NCBI GenBank assembly: GCA_019359035.1
Contig: JAHHIC010000039.1
Coordinates: forward strand, 1-64,000
Direction: 5' to 3'
Length of the DNA stretch: 64,000 nucleotides
DNA from: Scytonematopsis contorta HA4267-MV1
Lineage (GTDB): Bacteria > Cyanobacteriota > Cyanobacteriia > Cyanobacteriales > Nostocaceae
The notes below the pieces were generated by a model. It was not told the origin of the DNA and ran no database searches. It saw only the letters and a program-made list of their open reading frames with translations. Below, piece by piece: positions 15,995 through 25,497 of the stretch. A program made the position numbers and the translations under genes. Within the stretch, counting starts at the first letter, position 1. Each line of letters begins with the position of its first letter.

Positions 15995-17134
15995 TTAATT
16001 TTTGATTGCCTCTGAGTTATGGTAAACCTGTCCACCCTCATTAGGAACAAAGCGACAACTAACAGCAGAATTCCACAAGGATTTCCAAATAGGCACTTCC
16101 GACTTGCGGTAATAACTGCCCATAATAGGTTTAATTGCTTCAGTTGCCTTTCTTAAATTGTAATGAGGCATATTCAGGAAAATGTGGTGCGCTACGTGAG
16201 TACCGATATCATGGTGAATGGAATTAATAAAACCATAATCACGGTCAATTGTGGAAATAGCACCTTTCAAAAAAGTCCAATGTCCCTCACGATACCAAGG
16301 TATATCTTGTTCTGTGTGGTGTAAATATGTGACCAAATCTAACCAGATGACGAATACGATATAAGGGCCAGCGTAATATTTAAGCAACCACATCCAACCC
16401 CATTGGTAAGTAAGAAAACCAAGCAAAGCTACCATTGAACACCACAATGTAGTGCTAGTAATAATGTCCCATTTTTCTGATGGTTTAAACAGGGGACTAT
16501 TAGGGTTAAAGTGAGAACCGACTTTACCGGGAGAGCGCTTAAACAAATATATAGGATAAGCTAGCAAAAATGCGTAATATCTACCGATTTTTGTTGCTAA
16601 TGAGAGTTCATTATATTCTGATTCCGAGATTGGATACCAGCTTTCATCGTTGGTGAGATGACCTGTATTTAAGTGATGTGTTCTGTGGCTAATTCTCCAA
16701 CCATGATAAGGAACGAGAATTGGTGTATGGGATAAATGTCCAATCAAATCATTGAGCTTTTTGCTCTTAGAAAAAGATTGGTGTCCGCAATCATGTCCGA
16801 CTACAAACAAAGCCCAAAACATAGTTCCCTGCATTACCCAAAAAATAGGCCAGAAGTACCATGAGTCTAGGTAATGAGCTACAGCATAAAGTGACCCAAT
16901 AATAGTAATATCTTGGAAAAAGTAGTAAAGCGACTTCCAGACATTCGGCTGAAAGCATTCTGCTGGAATCGCAGCTTTTAAATCTGCAAGAGTGAATGGT
17001 AACTTCGTAGTTTCTTCGGATGATTCACTACCTGGGGAACTGTTGAGATTAATTGTATTCGCCGTCACGTTTTCTCTTTCTCTATCCAATTTCAAGTTGT
17101 TGTGATGTCCCCAACCGTAAGGTAACGAGAACAA
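15995..17134 (-). CDS. desB: Omega-3 acyl-lipid desaturase DesB
   Basis: This membrane di-iron desaturase has the three His boxes HDCGHQSF, HRTHHLNTGH and HVAHHIF. The segment IGHLSHTPILVPYHGWRISH and the overall 379-residue sequence match cyanobacterial DesB, which places the omega-3 double bond in thylakoid and plasma membrane lipids using ferredoxin. The N-terminal 50 residues are variable, and the true start could be further downstream. DesB expression is cold-induced in other cyanobacteria. It is third in a same-strand cluster after desC and desA. Confidence 0.92.
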   Translation of the reverse strand: MFSLPYGWGHHNNLKLDRERENVTANTINLNSSPGSESSEETTKLPFTLADLKAAIPAECFQPNVWKSLYYFFQDITIIGSLYAVAHYLDSWYFWPIFWVMQGTMFWALFVVGHDCGHQSFSKSKKLNDLIGHLSHTPILVPYHGWRISHRTHHLNTGHLTNDESWYPISESEYNELSLATKIGRYYAFLLAYPIYLFKRSPGKVGSHFNPNSPLFKPSEKWDIITSTTLWCSMVALLGFLTYQWGWMWLLKYYAGPYIVFVIWLDLVTYLHHTEQDIPWYREGHWTFLKGAISTIDRDYGFINSIHHDIGTHVAHHIFLNMPHYNLRKATEAIKPIMGSYYRKSEVPIWKSLWNSAVSCRFVPNEGGQVYHNSEAIKN

Positions 17135-17187
17135 ATCCAGAGTTAGTAGGTTGAATTAGGATACCAACCTACAAAATCACAAGCGAT

Positions 17188-18249
17188 TTAGTTGTTTATT
17201 TTCGCTGAGTCGTATTTATTAAAAGACAAATAGCCATCATCATCTCTATACAAGTGACATTGGTCTGTAATATCTTTCAACAAACTCCAGGAAAATTTGC
17301 ATTCATCATGCAGATAAGAACCCCAATTTTCTTTAATGCTGTTATACGCCATCCGCAAATTATAGGAAGGAATCGCAGTAGAAATATGATGGGGAACGTG
17401 AACGTTAATATCGTGACAAAGAATTTCTATCCAAGCAGGATAGTCGCAATGAATAGTGCCATTCAACTGCGCTATAGCTTGATTCCATTTTTCTGGTGCT
17501 GTGAAAGGAACATCTGGAGCAGTATGGTGAACATAAGTAAAAGTACTCATCCAAAAATGGTAAACCATCCAGGGTACAAACCAATACTTAATAAATCCCC
17601 AAACACCACCAGTTGCAAGTAACAATGGAAAGGTAATAGCAGCAAATATTACAACCACTGCAACAGATAGTTTAACTGATGCTTGGTCTTTTTCCTTAAA
17701 TTTGCGCCAGTCAAAATGTACTACAGCCCAATGTCCTATTGAACCTACCCACCATAATTTTTTGTTGATAAAAAATCTATAGTTCCGCTGTGAAGTTTTA
17801 CTCCAATTTTCAAACTTTTGTGGAGTAATCGGATGCCATGCGTTGTCTTCTGTTAGTTTATTGGTATGGGTGTGGTGATAATTATGTCCTATGCGCCAAC
17901 TATGAAATGGGAAAATCAGTGGTGCAAAGGCTAAATGCCCCACTAAATCATTTACCCAACGACGCTTAGCAAAAGAACGATGACCGCAGTCATGCCCAAC
18001 GACAAAAAAACCTGTTAAAGCTGTACCCGTAAAAACCCAAGCCAATGGCAACAGATACCACGGGGAAAATGCCAAACTCAAGTAACCCAAACCTACCATA
18101 AAAAGGCTAAGCAAAACTTTTGTCCAAGCTTTGCGACTGTTTTGCTCAAAGCATTCTTTGGGCAAACTTTTGATAATATCTTTCAGCTTGAGGTCTGAAT
18201 TATCAAAGTTGTCAGCTTGTGTCTGATTTTTTATAAGTGATGTCGTCAT
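17188..18249 (-). CDS. desA: Delta-12 acyl-lipid desaturase DesA
   Basis: This desaturase of 353 residues (from MTTSLIKNQ) has His boxes HDCGH (86-90) and HNYHH (122-126) and a C-terminal [27 protein letters not shown] is typical of DesA, which makes the delta-12 bond of linoleoyl chains. The ATG at 18249 is chosen over 18309 because ACGGGAA precedes it and the longer N terminus is unlike the family. It is 53 bases upstream of desB. Confidence 0.93.
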   Translation of the reverse strand: MTTSLIKNQTQADNFDNSDLKLKDIIKSLPKECFEQNSRKAWTKVLLSLFMVGLGYLSLAFSPWYLLPLAWVFTGTALTGFFVVGHDCGHRSFAKRRWVNDLVGHLAFAPLIFPFHSWRIGHNYHHTHTNKLTEDNAWHPITPQKFENWSKTSQRNYRFFINKKLWWVGSIGHWAVVHFDWRKFKEKDQASVKLSVAVVVIFAAITFPLLLATGGVWGFIKYWFVPWMVYHFWMSTFTYVHHTAPDVPFTAPEKWNQAIAQLNGTIHCDYPAWIEILCHDINVHVPHHISTAIPSYNLRMAYNSIKENWGSYLHDECKFSWSLLKDITDQCHLYRDDDGYLSFNKYDSAKINN

Positions 18250-18483
18250 GTATTCCCGTAAAAACAAACAAGCTCCTCTGCCAAGCCAATAGAGATTGAC
18301 TTGCTGCAAAGTTTAATATGGTCGGCGTCTCGGATTATAACAAGCTTAAGACGCGAATTTACAGATTTTCCTATTAGAATTTGCTTTTATTTATGCAAAA
18401 GAAGGCTAATTCTCATTGATTTATTGGAAAAACTAGTATTTTTTGCCGCTTATTATTTTTTATGCTTATATCTCAAACCAAAA

Positions 18484-18535
18484 TTTGTAGTAAGCGCTTT
18501 AGCATTCATAAAAGCACTAAAGTGCTAACTACAAA
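18484..18535. repeat. Hairpin repeat between desC and desA
   Basis: TTTGTAGT (18484-18491) pairs with ACTACAAA (18528-18535), with an inner GCACTAAAGTGC (18514-18525). It lies just after the desC stop and may limit read-through into desA; a related GCGCTAAAGCGC repeat precedes rsmB at 29282. Confidence 0.55.
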
Positions 18536-18543
18536 CTTTCGAT

Positions 18544-19362
18544 TTACTCTTTTGTTGGTGCTAGCTTGACATTTGTCGCTAAACCAAGTGATTGCAGTAA
18601 TTGAATAGTTATCCAGGTTAAATCAATTTCCCACCATTCCAACCCGTGACGTGCGGAAAATTGAAATGTATGGTGGTTATTATGCCAACCTTCACCAAAT
18701 ACAAATACTGCTACCCACCAGCAATTGGTGGATTTATCCTCTGATTCGTAGGTTCGGTAACCAAATTTATGGGTAGCACTATTAACCAACCAAGTGCAAT
18801 GGTAAACCCAAATCAGGCGAACAAAAATACCCCAAAATACAAAAGACCAACCACCAAGCCATAAAAGTAAAGCACCCAAACCAAATTGGAGGGCAATCAT
18901 ATACTTGTCCAAAAACTGGTAGAATGGATCGTCCGCAATATCTTTTGTAAAGCGAGGGATGTCCTCTTCATATTCTCCATGAAAAAGCAACCAACCCATA
19001 TGACTCCACCAAAATCCTTGGTTAGAATCATGAGGGTCAGCTTCGTGGTCGGAGTGTAAATGATGTATGCGGTGTGTCCCCACCCACTCAATCGGACCAC
19101 CTTGACAGGTAAGGGTTCCGCACAACATCAGAAAATACTCCAGCCATTTGGGAGTTTGAAAGCTACGATGGGTAACTAATCGGTGGTAACCAAGAGTAAT
19201 ACCCAATCCACCACTTATCCAGTAGAGTAATAAAGCTACTCCCACAGCCTTCCAGCTAAAAAACATGGGCAGAAAGGCAAAAACCGCTCCGACATGCAAG
19301 GTCGCTAGGAAGGAAATAGTTACCCAATTAAATTTACGTTTTGTTGAGGAAGCAATTGTCAT
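18544..19362 (-). CDS. desC: Delta-9 acyl-lipid desaturase DesC
   Basis: This 272-residue desaturase has His boxes HRLVTHRSF, HRIHHLHSD and HNNHH, plus the GxPIEWVGTHR segment. DesC introduces the first double bond at delta-9 into acyl chains on lipids. It leads the desC-desA-desB cluster, an order known from Nostoc/Anabaena. It is divergent from the methionine gamma-lyase-like gene, sharing an 85-base upstream region. Confidence 0.93.
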   Translation of the reverse strand: MTIASSTKRKFNWVTISFLATLHVGAVFAFLPMFFSWKAVGVALLLYWISGGLGITLGYHRLVTHRSFQTPKWLEYFLMLCGTLTCQGGPIEWVGTHRIHHLHSDHEADPHDSNQGFWWSHMGWLLFHGEYEEDIPRFTKDIADDPFYQFLDKYMIALQFGLGALLLWLGGWSFVFWGIFVRLIWVYHCTWLVNSATHKFGYRTYESEDKSTNCWWVAVFVFGEGWHNNHHTFQFSARHGLEWWEIDLTWITIQLLQSLGLATNVKLAPTKE

Positions 19363-19447
19363 GCATTAACCCGAATAGAATTTCTAGCCCAGTCTGCGCG
19401 ATTGTTAAATCCGCAATAACGAATGAGTTTTTTTTAATGAGGAAGTA

Positions 19448-20683
19448 ATGAACAGCGAGGATACGCTGCAACAAGCAGAACAGGCACTGTTACAGATTTT
19501 TTCTGGTATTGACGCCATCGTCAAGCAAAATCTTCAGCGAGTGTTACAAGCCTTTAGACATCATAGTGTCGGGGCACACCATTTTGCAGGTGTAACAGGA
19601 TACGGACACGACGACTTAGGTAGAGACACTTTAGATAAAGTTTTTGCCCAGATAATGGGTGCCGAGGCTGCAGCAGTAAGGGTTCAGTTCGTTTCAGGAA
19701 CTCACGCAATTGCTTGTGCCTTATTCGGTGTTCTCCGTCCAGGTGACGAAATGTTAGCCGTAGCAGGCGCACCCTACGACACTTTAGAAGAAGTTATCGG
19801 TTTACGGGGCAAAGGTCAAGGCTCCCTTCTAGATTTTGACGTAAGCTACCGCCAATTGGATCTTACCCCAGAAGGAACGATTAATTGGGATAGTTTGTCT
19901 AAAGCAGTACTTAATAAAACCCGCTTAGTTTTAATCCAACGTTCCTGCGGTTATTCATGGCGTCCTAGCTTATCTATTGACGACATCGAAAAAATTATCC
20001 ACATCGTCAAACAACAAAATCCTAACACCGTTTGTTTTGTTGATAACTGTTACGGTGAATTTATTGATATCCGTGAACCTACTCATATCGGTGCTGACTT
20101 AATGGCTGGTTCTTTAATCAAAAACCCTGGTGGAACTATTATACCTGCTGGTGGATATATTGTTGGAAATGCTGATTTAGTCGAAGCCGCTTGTTGTCGT
20201 CTTACTGCTCCTGGTATTGGTAGCGAAGGTGGTGCTACTTTAGACCTTAATCGTTTATTTTTTCAAGGCTTATTTTTAGCACCCCAAATGGTTGGAGAAG
20301 CTATAAAAGGTACTTATTTAACTGGTTATGTATTTGATAAACTAGGGTATCCTGTAAACCCCCCAGCCCTTGCACCCCGTCGCGACATAATTCAAGCTAT
20401 TAAACTTGGTTCTCCCCAAAAATTAATCGCTTTTTGTAAAGCCATTCAACAAAATTCTCCTATCGGTTCTTATTTAGACCCCATCCCCGATGAAATGCCT
20501 GGTTATGAAAGTAAAGTAGTCATGGCTGGGGGAACTTTTATTGAAGGTAGTACTTCTGAATTCTCTGCTGATGGCCCGTTGCGGGAACCTTATGTTGTTT
20601 ATTGTCAGGGAGGAAGCCACTGGACTCATGTGGCAATTGCGCTGGAAGCTGCTATAGAAGCGGTGGGGATTCAAGAGTTTTAA
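19448..20683 (+). CDS. Methionine gamma-lyase / aluminium-resistance family PLP enzyme
   Basis: This 411-residue fold-type I PLP enzyme has the Lys in MAGSLIKNPGGTI, the cofactor Asp in VDNCYGEF, and GVTGYGHDDLGRDTLDKVFA near the start. These match the Met_gamma_lyase (aluminium resistance) family, typically 400-420 residues. It probably cleaves a sulfur amino acid such as methionine or cystathionine, but the family's true substrate is poorly known. It starts at ATG 19448 after GAGGAAG. Confidence 0.85.
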   Translation: MNSEDTLQQAEQALLQIFSGIDAIVKQNLQRVLQAFRHHSVGAHHFAGVTGYGHDDLGRDTLDKVFAQIMGAEAAAVRVQFVSGTHAIACALFGVLRPGDEMLAVAGAPYDTLEEVIGLRGKGQGSLLDFDVSYRQLDLTPEGTINWDSLSKAVLNKTRLVLIQRSCGYSWRPSLSIDDIEKIIHIVKQQNPNTVCFVDNCYGEFIDIREPTHIGADLMAGSLIKNPGGTIIPAGGYIVGNADLVEAACCRLTAPGIGSEGGATLDLNRLFFQGLFLAPQMVGEAIKGTYLTGYVFDKLGYPVNPPALAPRRDIIQAIKLGSPQKLIAFCKAIQQNSPIGSYLDPIPDEMPGYESKVVMAGGTFIEGSTSEFSADGPLREPYVVYCQGGSHWTHVAIALEAAIEAVGIQEF

Positions 20684-20744
20684 GAAAAAACCCCCAACCC
20701 CTACGATGTACACACAAGTCTTAAAATAATCCTACAGTTCCTTG

Positions 20745-20775
20745 AAATGCCCCTGAACTAAAGTTCAGGGCATTT
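20745..20775. terminator. Hairpin downstream of the PLP enzyme gene
   Basis: AAATGCCCCTGAAC and GTTCAGGGCATTT form a stem with one bulge and TAAA loop. It lies inside a GC-rich dispersed element whose ends carry CTACGATGTACACA (20701 and 20817), related to the element at 41463-41700. Downstream, 21026-21043 is a perfect palindrome AGCCTGTACCTACAGGCT. The rest of 20684-21112 shows no gene. Confidence 0.5.
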
Positions 20776-21112
20776 ATGTGCTTGTGCGTATACGGTAAGC
20801 ACGCGGGGAGGGGGGCTACGATGTACACAAGCTCAAAATAAATTATTAACTTTACTATTTCACATTTTAATTATCTCAAAGCCCCATAACTAAAATCAAC
20901 TTCCTCTAGATATAAGTAATACGTTGAATTACTGTGCTACATTATATTGGCTAAAGTTTTTTAGGTGAATAATTTCGCTTTTAAAGTAATAAAAATAACT
21001 ACAAATCAAGATTAATAGAATCTTCAGCCTGTACCTACAGGCTTTGTAAGCATGTGGCTAGCCTTAGTTGGTAGCTGCCCAGTTGTTGTCTCATCCTGTG
21101 AAACTACAAAAT

Positions 21113-23011
21113 ATGCAAGTAATTGAATTGACTCCTTTGCAGTCATTTGGCCGTAGTGTGGCGATGGTGTTTCGAGCAGCTCCCAAGCAGTTAAGCAAAT
21201 TAACGATTTTGATGCTACTGAGTGGAACAATACCCGCGATGGTAGTTTGGCTTAATAAGTTGATTATTGATGGAGCCACTCGTCTGTTAAGTGTGGAAAC
21301 AGGTGAAAATCCAATAGCATTCTTGATGTCTCAGCCCTTTCTGCTGTCTTGTGTTGCCACTTTGCTGCTATTGAATTTAGTCAATGATTCGATAAATGCA
21401 ACCACCAGTTTTGTGTTTGGCTCCTTAGCAGATAAAGTTCAAGGTTTTGTAGAAGTATTGGTTCTGGACAAAATAGCTAATTTTGAAGATATTGCTTTGT
21501 TTGAAACCCCAGATTTGCTAAACATTGTGCAGTTGACAGAAAAGGGTGTAAACCGACTCAAAGAACTTTCATTACGACTGGTTCAAGTGTTGCAAGGAAT
21601 TTTTATCTTGATTCCTGCGATATTACTATCTTCTTCTCTTTCTTGGTGGGTTCCGCTAATTTTATTTAGCTTTGCGACTCCTGCAATATATGTGGAAATT
21701 AAATACCGCAAGCAAAGTTGGAGAGTAGAAGAAACTCAAGCTTCTATTTCTCGCGAAAAAGATTTGTACAAAAATGTTTTAATCGGTGAGACATATGCTA
21801 AAGAGTTACGTTTGTACAGTCTTCAATCTTTATTGTTGGAACGCTGGCAAGGACTGTTTACAACTATGTTGCGAGCAATGGAGAAAATTCGCCGACGCGG
21901 AACAATCGAGGTTTTTAGCTGGTCGCTACTAAGTGGATTAGGTATAACGTTACCTTACATATACGTTTTTTTAGGTGTTATTAGCAAAAATTACACTTTA
22001 GGTGATTTAGCACTTTATAGTGGAATAATATTGCAAGTTCGACGCAGTTTAATGGGACTAATTGATGGTGGTGGCGGATTGTATGATGTTGCACTAGCAA
22101 CAGTTCCCATCTACCAACTGTTGCAGTTACAACCAGAGTTGCAAGAGAAATGTAGAGACGTTACATGTAACGTCTCCGCACAACGTAACGTCTCCGCACA
22201 ACGCAACGTCTCCGCACAACGCAACGTCTCCGCACAACGCAACGTCTCTAAACAGCAAGGGATTTGTATTGAAAATTTATCGTTTAATTACCCAAACAAC
22301 GAACGAGCTATTTTGAAGGGGATTAATTTGACGATTCAACCAAACGAAATGATTGTATTGGTTGGTGAAAACGGTGCAGGTAAAACAACTTTAGCAAAGC
22401 TATTGTGTCGTCTCTACGACCCAACTCAAGGTGCAATTTTTTGGGATGGGGAAGATTTACGAAACTTGAGTTTAGAAAATTTACGCGAACGTATAGCCGT
22501 AGTGATGCAAGACTATGCACGTTTTCCAACTACCGTACGAGAAAATGTTGGCTTCGGCTATCTTCCCAAAATGCAAGATACTAATGCTATCCAAGAAGCA
22601 ATTGCTGAAGCTGGAATAACAAGAGTAATAGAAAAATTAGACCAAGGATTAGAAACGTTATTAGGAAAACAATTGGAAGGAGGGGTAGATTTATCTGGGG
22701 GACAATGGCAAAGATTATCAATAGCTCGTGCGTTACTGCGACTTTCTCAAGCTGAATTATTAGTTTTGGACGAACCAACCGCTAACCTTGACCCAAAAAC
22801 AGAAAATGAAGTCTATAATATTTTCCGCAGTTTGGCTAAGGGAAGAATTGCGGTTGTAGTTAGCCATCGTCTAGCTTTAGCGAAATTGGCTGACCGGGTA
22901 GTAGTTTTGGAGAATGGCCAAATTATAGAAGTTGGAACCCACGATGAATTAATGGCATTGGGTGGACAATACCACTTAATGTTTACTCGACAAGCAAGTA
23001 GTTATCAGTAG
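21113..23011 (+). CDS. ABC exporter (fused membrane and ATPase domains)
   Basis: This 632-residue half-transporter has six membrane helices in residues 1-330 and an ATPase domain from about 383. The ATPase has Walker A GENGAGKTT, Q-loop, signature LSGGQ, Walker B LLVLDEP and H-loop VVSHR. It should dimerise and export a lipid, peptide or drug; the substrate is unknown. Between the domains, residues about 346-379 (NVSAQR repeated four times) are encoded by an inserted intergenic repeat at 22150-22249. The frame is intact on both sides. Start: ATG 21113 is chosen; TTG 21068 and GTG 21098 are alternatives in frame, none with a clear ribosome site. Confidence 0.88.
   Translation: MQVIELTPLQSFGRSVAMVFRAAPKQLSKLTILMLLSGTIPAMVVWLNKLIIDGATRLLSVETGENPIAFLMSQPFLLSCVATLLLLNLVNDSINATTSFVFGSLADKVQGFVEVLVLDKIANFEDIALFETPDLLNIVQLTEKGVNRLKELSLRLVQVLQGIFILIPAILLSSSLSWWVPLILFSFATPAIYVEIKYRKQSWRVEETQASISREKDLYKNVLIGETYAKELRLYSLQSLLLERWQGLFTTMLRAMEKIRRRGTIEVFSWSLLSGLGITLPYIYVFLGVISKNYTLGDLALYSGIILQVRRSLMGLIDGGGGLYDVALATVPIYQLLQLQPELQEKCRDVTCNVSAQRNVSAQRNVSAQRNVSAQRNVSKQQGICIENLSFNYPNNERAILKGINLTIQPNEMIVLVGENGAGKTTLAKLLCRLYDPTQGAIFWDGEDLRNLSLENLRERIAVVMQDYARFPTTVRENVGFGYLPKMQDTNAIQEAIAEAGITRVIEKLDQGLETLLGKQLEGGVDLSGGQWQRLSIARALLRLSQAELLVLDEPTANLDPKTENEVYNIFRSLAKGRIAVVVSHRLALAKLADRVVVLENGQIIEVGTHDELMALGGQYHLMFTRQASSYQ
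22150..22249. repeat. Dispersed palindrome plus 18-bp tandem units inside a coding region
   Basis: TGTAGAGACGTTACATGTAA begins the insert; then CGTCTCCGCACAACGTAA-type 18-bp units follow four times, ending CGTCTCT. The total is about 100 bp and codes in frame for the linker of the ABC exporter. Confidence 0.85.
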
Positions 23012-23050
23012 GGGAGTGGGGAGTGGGGAATTGGGAATAAGGAATTGGAA

Positions 23051-23079
23051 TGTAGAGACTAAACATGTTAGTCTCTACA
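23051..23079. terminator. GTAGAGAC palindrome with TAAACATGTTA core
   Basis: TGTAGAGACTAA and TTAGTCTCTACA are inverted arms between the convergent ABC exporter and bciB, followed by TTTTG. It may terminate both genes. Confidence 0.55.
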
Positions 23080-23084
23080 TTTTG

Positions 23085-24278
23085 TTATTCTGGTAATTTA
23101 TATTGGGAAACAATTCGCTTGGCAAATTCTGGTACGTGCGCTTCTAATTTTTTGGGATAATTCCGCTTGACGTACAAGTAATTGCGGGTAAAGTGGGAAT
23201 CAATAGAAAAACGCGCATACTCTAAGCCTTTGGGACCGATTTTTTCGATTACCACTCCCATCATTTTAGCTGCCCACATAGGAAGAGTTACGGCTTTATC
23301 ATAAGCTGGTATACTTTGTTGCACAGCGGCTTTCCTATCCCCTTGAGACATAACTGGTTGAGTTTCCAGTTGGTCTTGAACTAAATCGAGCATTTCCTTA
23401 CCAGTTTGGTTTCGCACAACAATCCATTGCCAACCGAAGGGTGCGCCCATATACCCAACAACTAAATCGGCTAGTGAATTTACGTAGTCAAAGCAACTCA
23501 TGCAAGAAGGAGCAAAAACGTCTTTAAGTTTATTGGTCTTTAAACCAAAGAAGGGTACGGTCTCTTCTGAACCATCCTCATGTTTAAAGTGAACGCGAAA
23601 ATCCTGCATAAATTCATAATGCACTACGGTATCTGGAGAACGACTGGTGGTTTCTAAGAATTTTTGCAATCCAGCACGGCTGACATTATCAACACAAGGT
23701 GTTCCTAAAACATAAAGTTTTTCTAAACCTAGTTGTTTTTCTACCGCACGCAACGCTTGAATTTGGCAACCAACACCAATTACCAACAAACGTTTCATCC
23801 CCGATTTTTCGACCTGTTCCAACACAGACAGATTTGGTGAAAGAGTCGGTTTATTTACTTTGGCTGCTAGTATTTCCTCTGCTGTGCGGGCAATAACAGG
23901 CATCGGACCAAAGCGGTCTTCCTTAGTATTTTGTACGCAAACAACTCCTTCCACAATACCGCGATTCAGCATTTCTATAGCAATAGTGCTGACAATACCC
24001 GTCCACTGGGCACCAGGAATTGGTTCTTGCTTGCGTGCGGCTATCATATCCTGATGAACCCCAAAATAAAGTTCATTCGGGTCATCCAGGTTGCGGGAAC
24101 GGTTGTGACTTTGTGTTTCTAGACCATCAAATTGTTGATTCAAAAAAGCACAGGCTTCCTTGACATAATGAACATAATATGTATCGCACAGCCCGCATTC
24201 ACTGCATAACTCTTTGGCTGGACGGGGACTGGTGGGTTTTAATGCTCTGGCTTTTTTGTGAGGGGCTACTGAAGTCAT
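23085..24278 (-). CDS. bciB: BciB-type 3,8-divinyl (proto)chlorophyllide 8-vinyl reductase
   Basis: This 397-residue protein of the FrhB/F420-dehydrogenase beta family has iron-sulfur ligands CSECGLC (25-31) and a second cluster in SCMSCFDYVNSLADL, with an FAD-binding region after GVGCQIQALRAVEK. The sequence matches cyanobacterial slr1923-type proteins, the ferredoxin-dependent divinyl reductase of chlorophyll a synthesis; relatives also include 7-hydroxymethyl chlorophyll reductase. The N terminus YYVHYVKEACAFLNQQFDGL is characteristic. It is a single gene with a repeat-rich upstream region. Confidence 0.9.
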   Translation of the reverse strand: MTSVAPHKKARALKPTSPRPAKELCSECGLCDTYYVHYVKEACAFLNQQFDGLETQSHNRSRNLDDPNELYFGVHQDMIAARKQEPIPGAQWTGIVSTIAIEMLNRGIVEGVVCVQNTKEDRFGPMPVIARTAEEILAAKVNKPTLSPNLSVLEQVEKSGMKRLLVIGVGCQIQALRAVEKQLGLEKLYVLGTPCVDNVSRAGLQKFLETTSRSPDTVVHYEFMQDFRVHFKHEDGSEETVPFFGLKTNKLKDVFAPSCMSCFDYVNSLADLVVGYMGAPFGWQWIVVRNQTGKEMLDLVQDQLETQPVMSQGDRKAAVQQSIPAYDKAVTLPMWAAKMMGVVIEKIGPKGLEYARFSIDSHFTRNYLYVKRNYPKKLEAHVPEFAKRIVSQYKLPE

Positions 24279-24349
24279 ATTAAGCGCGTTTTGTTAACTC
24301 ACAATTTAGAATATCGTAGCTCCGGGCTTTACACAAAGTTTGGGGTTGT

Positions 24350-24411
24350 TGACTGTCAACCGTCAACCGTCAACAGTCAATCGTCAACAGTCAACCGTCA
24401 ACCGTCAACAA
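24350..24411. repeat. Short tandem repeat of GTCAACCGTCAACAG type
   Basis: About eight imperfect 7-base units alternating CGTCAAC and AGTCAAC, directly downstream of the 361-residue protein gene. The same family occurs at 37875-37912 (inside a gene) and 43384-43430. Confidence 0.8.
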
Positions 24412-25497
24412 TTAAGCAGCCACCTCAACTCTCTCAGCACAACCCAAACGACCCCGCTCTTTAAAAAATGCCTGTTGCAACCCATGAGTATAAAAATCTA
24501 GGAAAATCTGCTGTTCTGGTTGTAAGTGACTCATAATTTCTTCAGCTAAAACCTCACTCCACTTCTGTGTGACATCCCACTTGATACCCACATTTTCTAA
24601 AACCATCACACACAAAGGTATTAACTCTTCTTCAATTGGTGCTAAACTCCCTTCCAAAACACACAGCCATAAATAAGCCTGAAACATATTCAAATCTCGT
24701 AAGCAAGAATGTCTCACCGAAGCTTCAATTAACCCTCCACTACGACTGTGATGTTCGGGAAACATTTCCACGAGTTTGTGATATACTCTTACTCCTATTT
24801 CATCCGCAATCGGTATCATCTTCTCGACAAGCACAAAAGCCGACGAATTAACATTATGTTTCGCAGCAGCAGCACAAACTCTTTGCCAAGGAACAGCCAC
24901 ATACTCTTCCACAAATCTTAAATAAGGAGCGAGTAAAATTTTCTCTTCACGGGAGAGCTTATTAAAAATACATCTATTAGTAAAGTTTATTTGTGTTGTA
25001 ATAAACCCAAGGCTTGCCCAATCTTTCGATGCCATCAATTGCTCTTGGAATGCAATTAATATAGGTTCTAGTTCGCAGGCTAACTCTTCAATTGCTGGTA
25101 AGCCTAGTTCAATAGCAAATCTACCTTGAAAAGTTTCCTTTTGTAGTACATATGCATTGAAGAAATTATTTTGGTAAATAGACAAAAGCTTGCGATAAAC
25201 TCGGAAGGAAAACTGCGTTACCTGTCGCGCTTCGCTTAAGTCTAAAAGATTATCTTCAGTAGTGTACAGTGATTGCGCTTGTATTCCCGCCATTTGGCAG
25301 CTAATATTTATTAAATTATTAAGCTTCGTCACAGTTACCTTTCGACCCTTTGCGGATTCTATCTCCACCAAGGAATCATAATCTAAAGCATCTTTTTGGG
25401 AAGACAGCGCAGAAAAATCTGTTGTATAACGCTTTGCCCACTGTTGCAGTAAGCGCTCTACAGTGGGAGTCTTCACCACTTTAGTGGCTCTGAGCAT
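24412..25497 (-). CDS. Unrecognised soluble protein (361 aa)
   Basis: I do not recognise a family. The protein is soluble and mostly helical, with no signal peptide or membrane helix. It has scattered aromatic-rich helices (YRKLLSIYQNNFFNAYVLQK, VAVPWQRVCAAAAKHNVNSS) and an HxxR-like SVRHSCLRDLNMFQAYLWLC segment. It reads as a genuine gene: unbroken and codon use like its neighbours. The upstream region is 1.5 kb of gene-poor DNA shared with the divergent invertase gene. Confidence 0.65.
   Translation of the reverse strand: MLRATKVVKTPTVERLLQQWAKRYTTDFSALSSQKDALDYDSLVEIESAKGRKVTVTKLNNLINISCQMAGIQAQSLYTTEDNLLDLSEARQVTQFSFRVYRKLLSIYQNNFFNAYVLQKETFQGRFAIELGLPAIEELACELEPILIAFQEQLMASKDWASLGFITTQINFTNRCIFNKLSREEKILLAPYLRFVEEYVAVPWQRVCAAAAKHNVNSSAFVLVEKMIPIADEIGVRVYHKLVEMFPEHHSRSGGLIEASVRHSCLRDLNMFQAYLWLCVLEGSLAPIEEELIPLCVMVLENVGIKWDVTQKWSEVLAEEIMSHLQPEQQIFLDFYTHGLQQAFFKERGRLGCAERVEVAA

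Noticed and set aside
18301-18528. 75-residue forward frame between desA and desC
   Set aside because: It lies in the intergenic hairpin region, has no ribosome site and its sequence is hydrophobic by base composition.
16000-19362. Unusual arrangement of the desaturase genes
   Set aside because: desC-desA-desB in this order is known from Nostoc/Anabaena-type cyanobacteria and all His boxes are intact.
24350-24411. Possible CRISPR array from regularly spaced short repeats
   Set aside because: Units are 7 bases with no spacers of 30-40 bases; it is a short tandem repeat. The other tandem tracts (37528, 43384, 55018) were rejected for the same reason.
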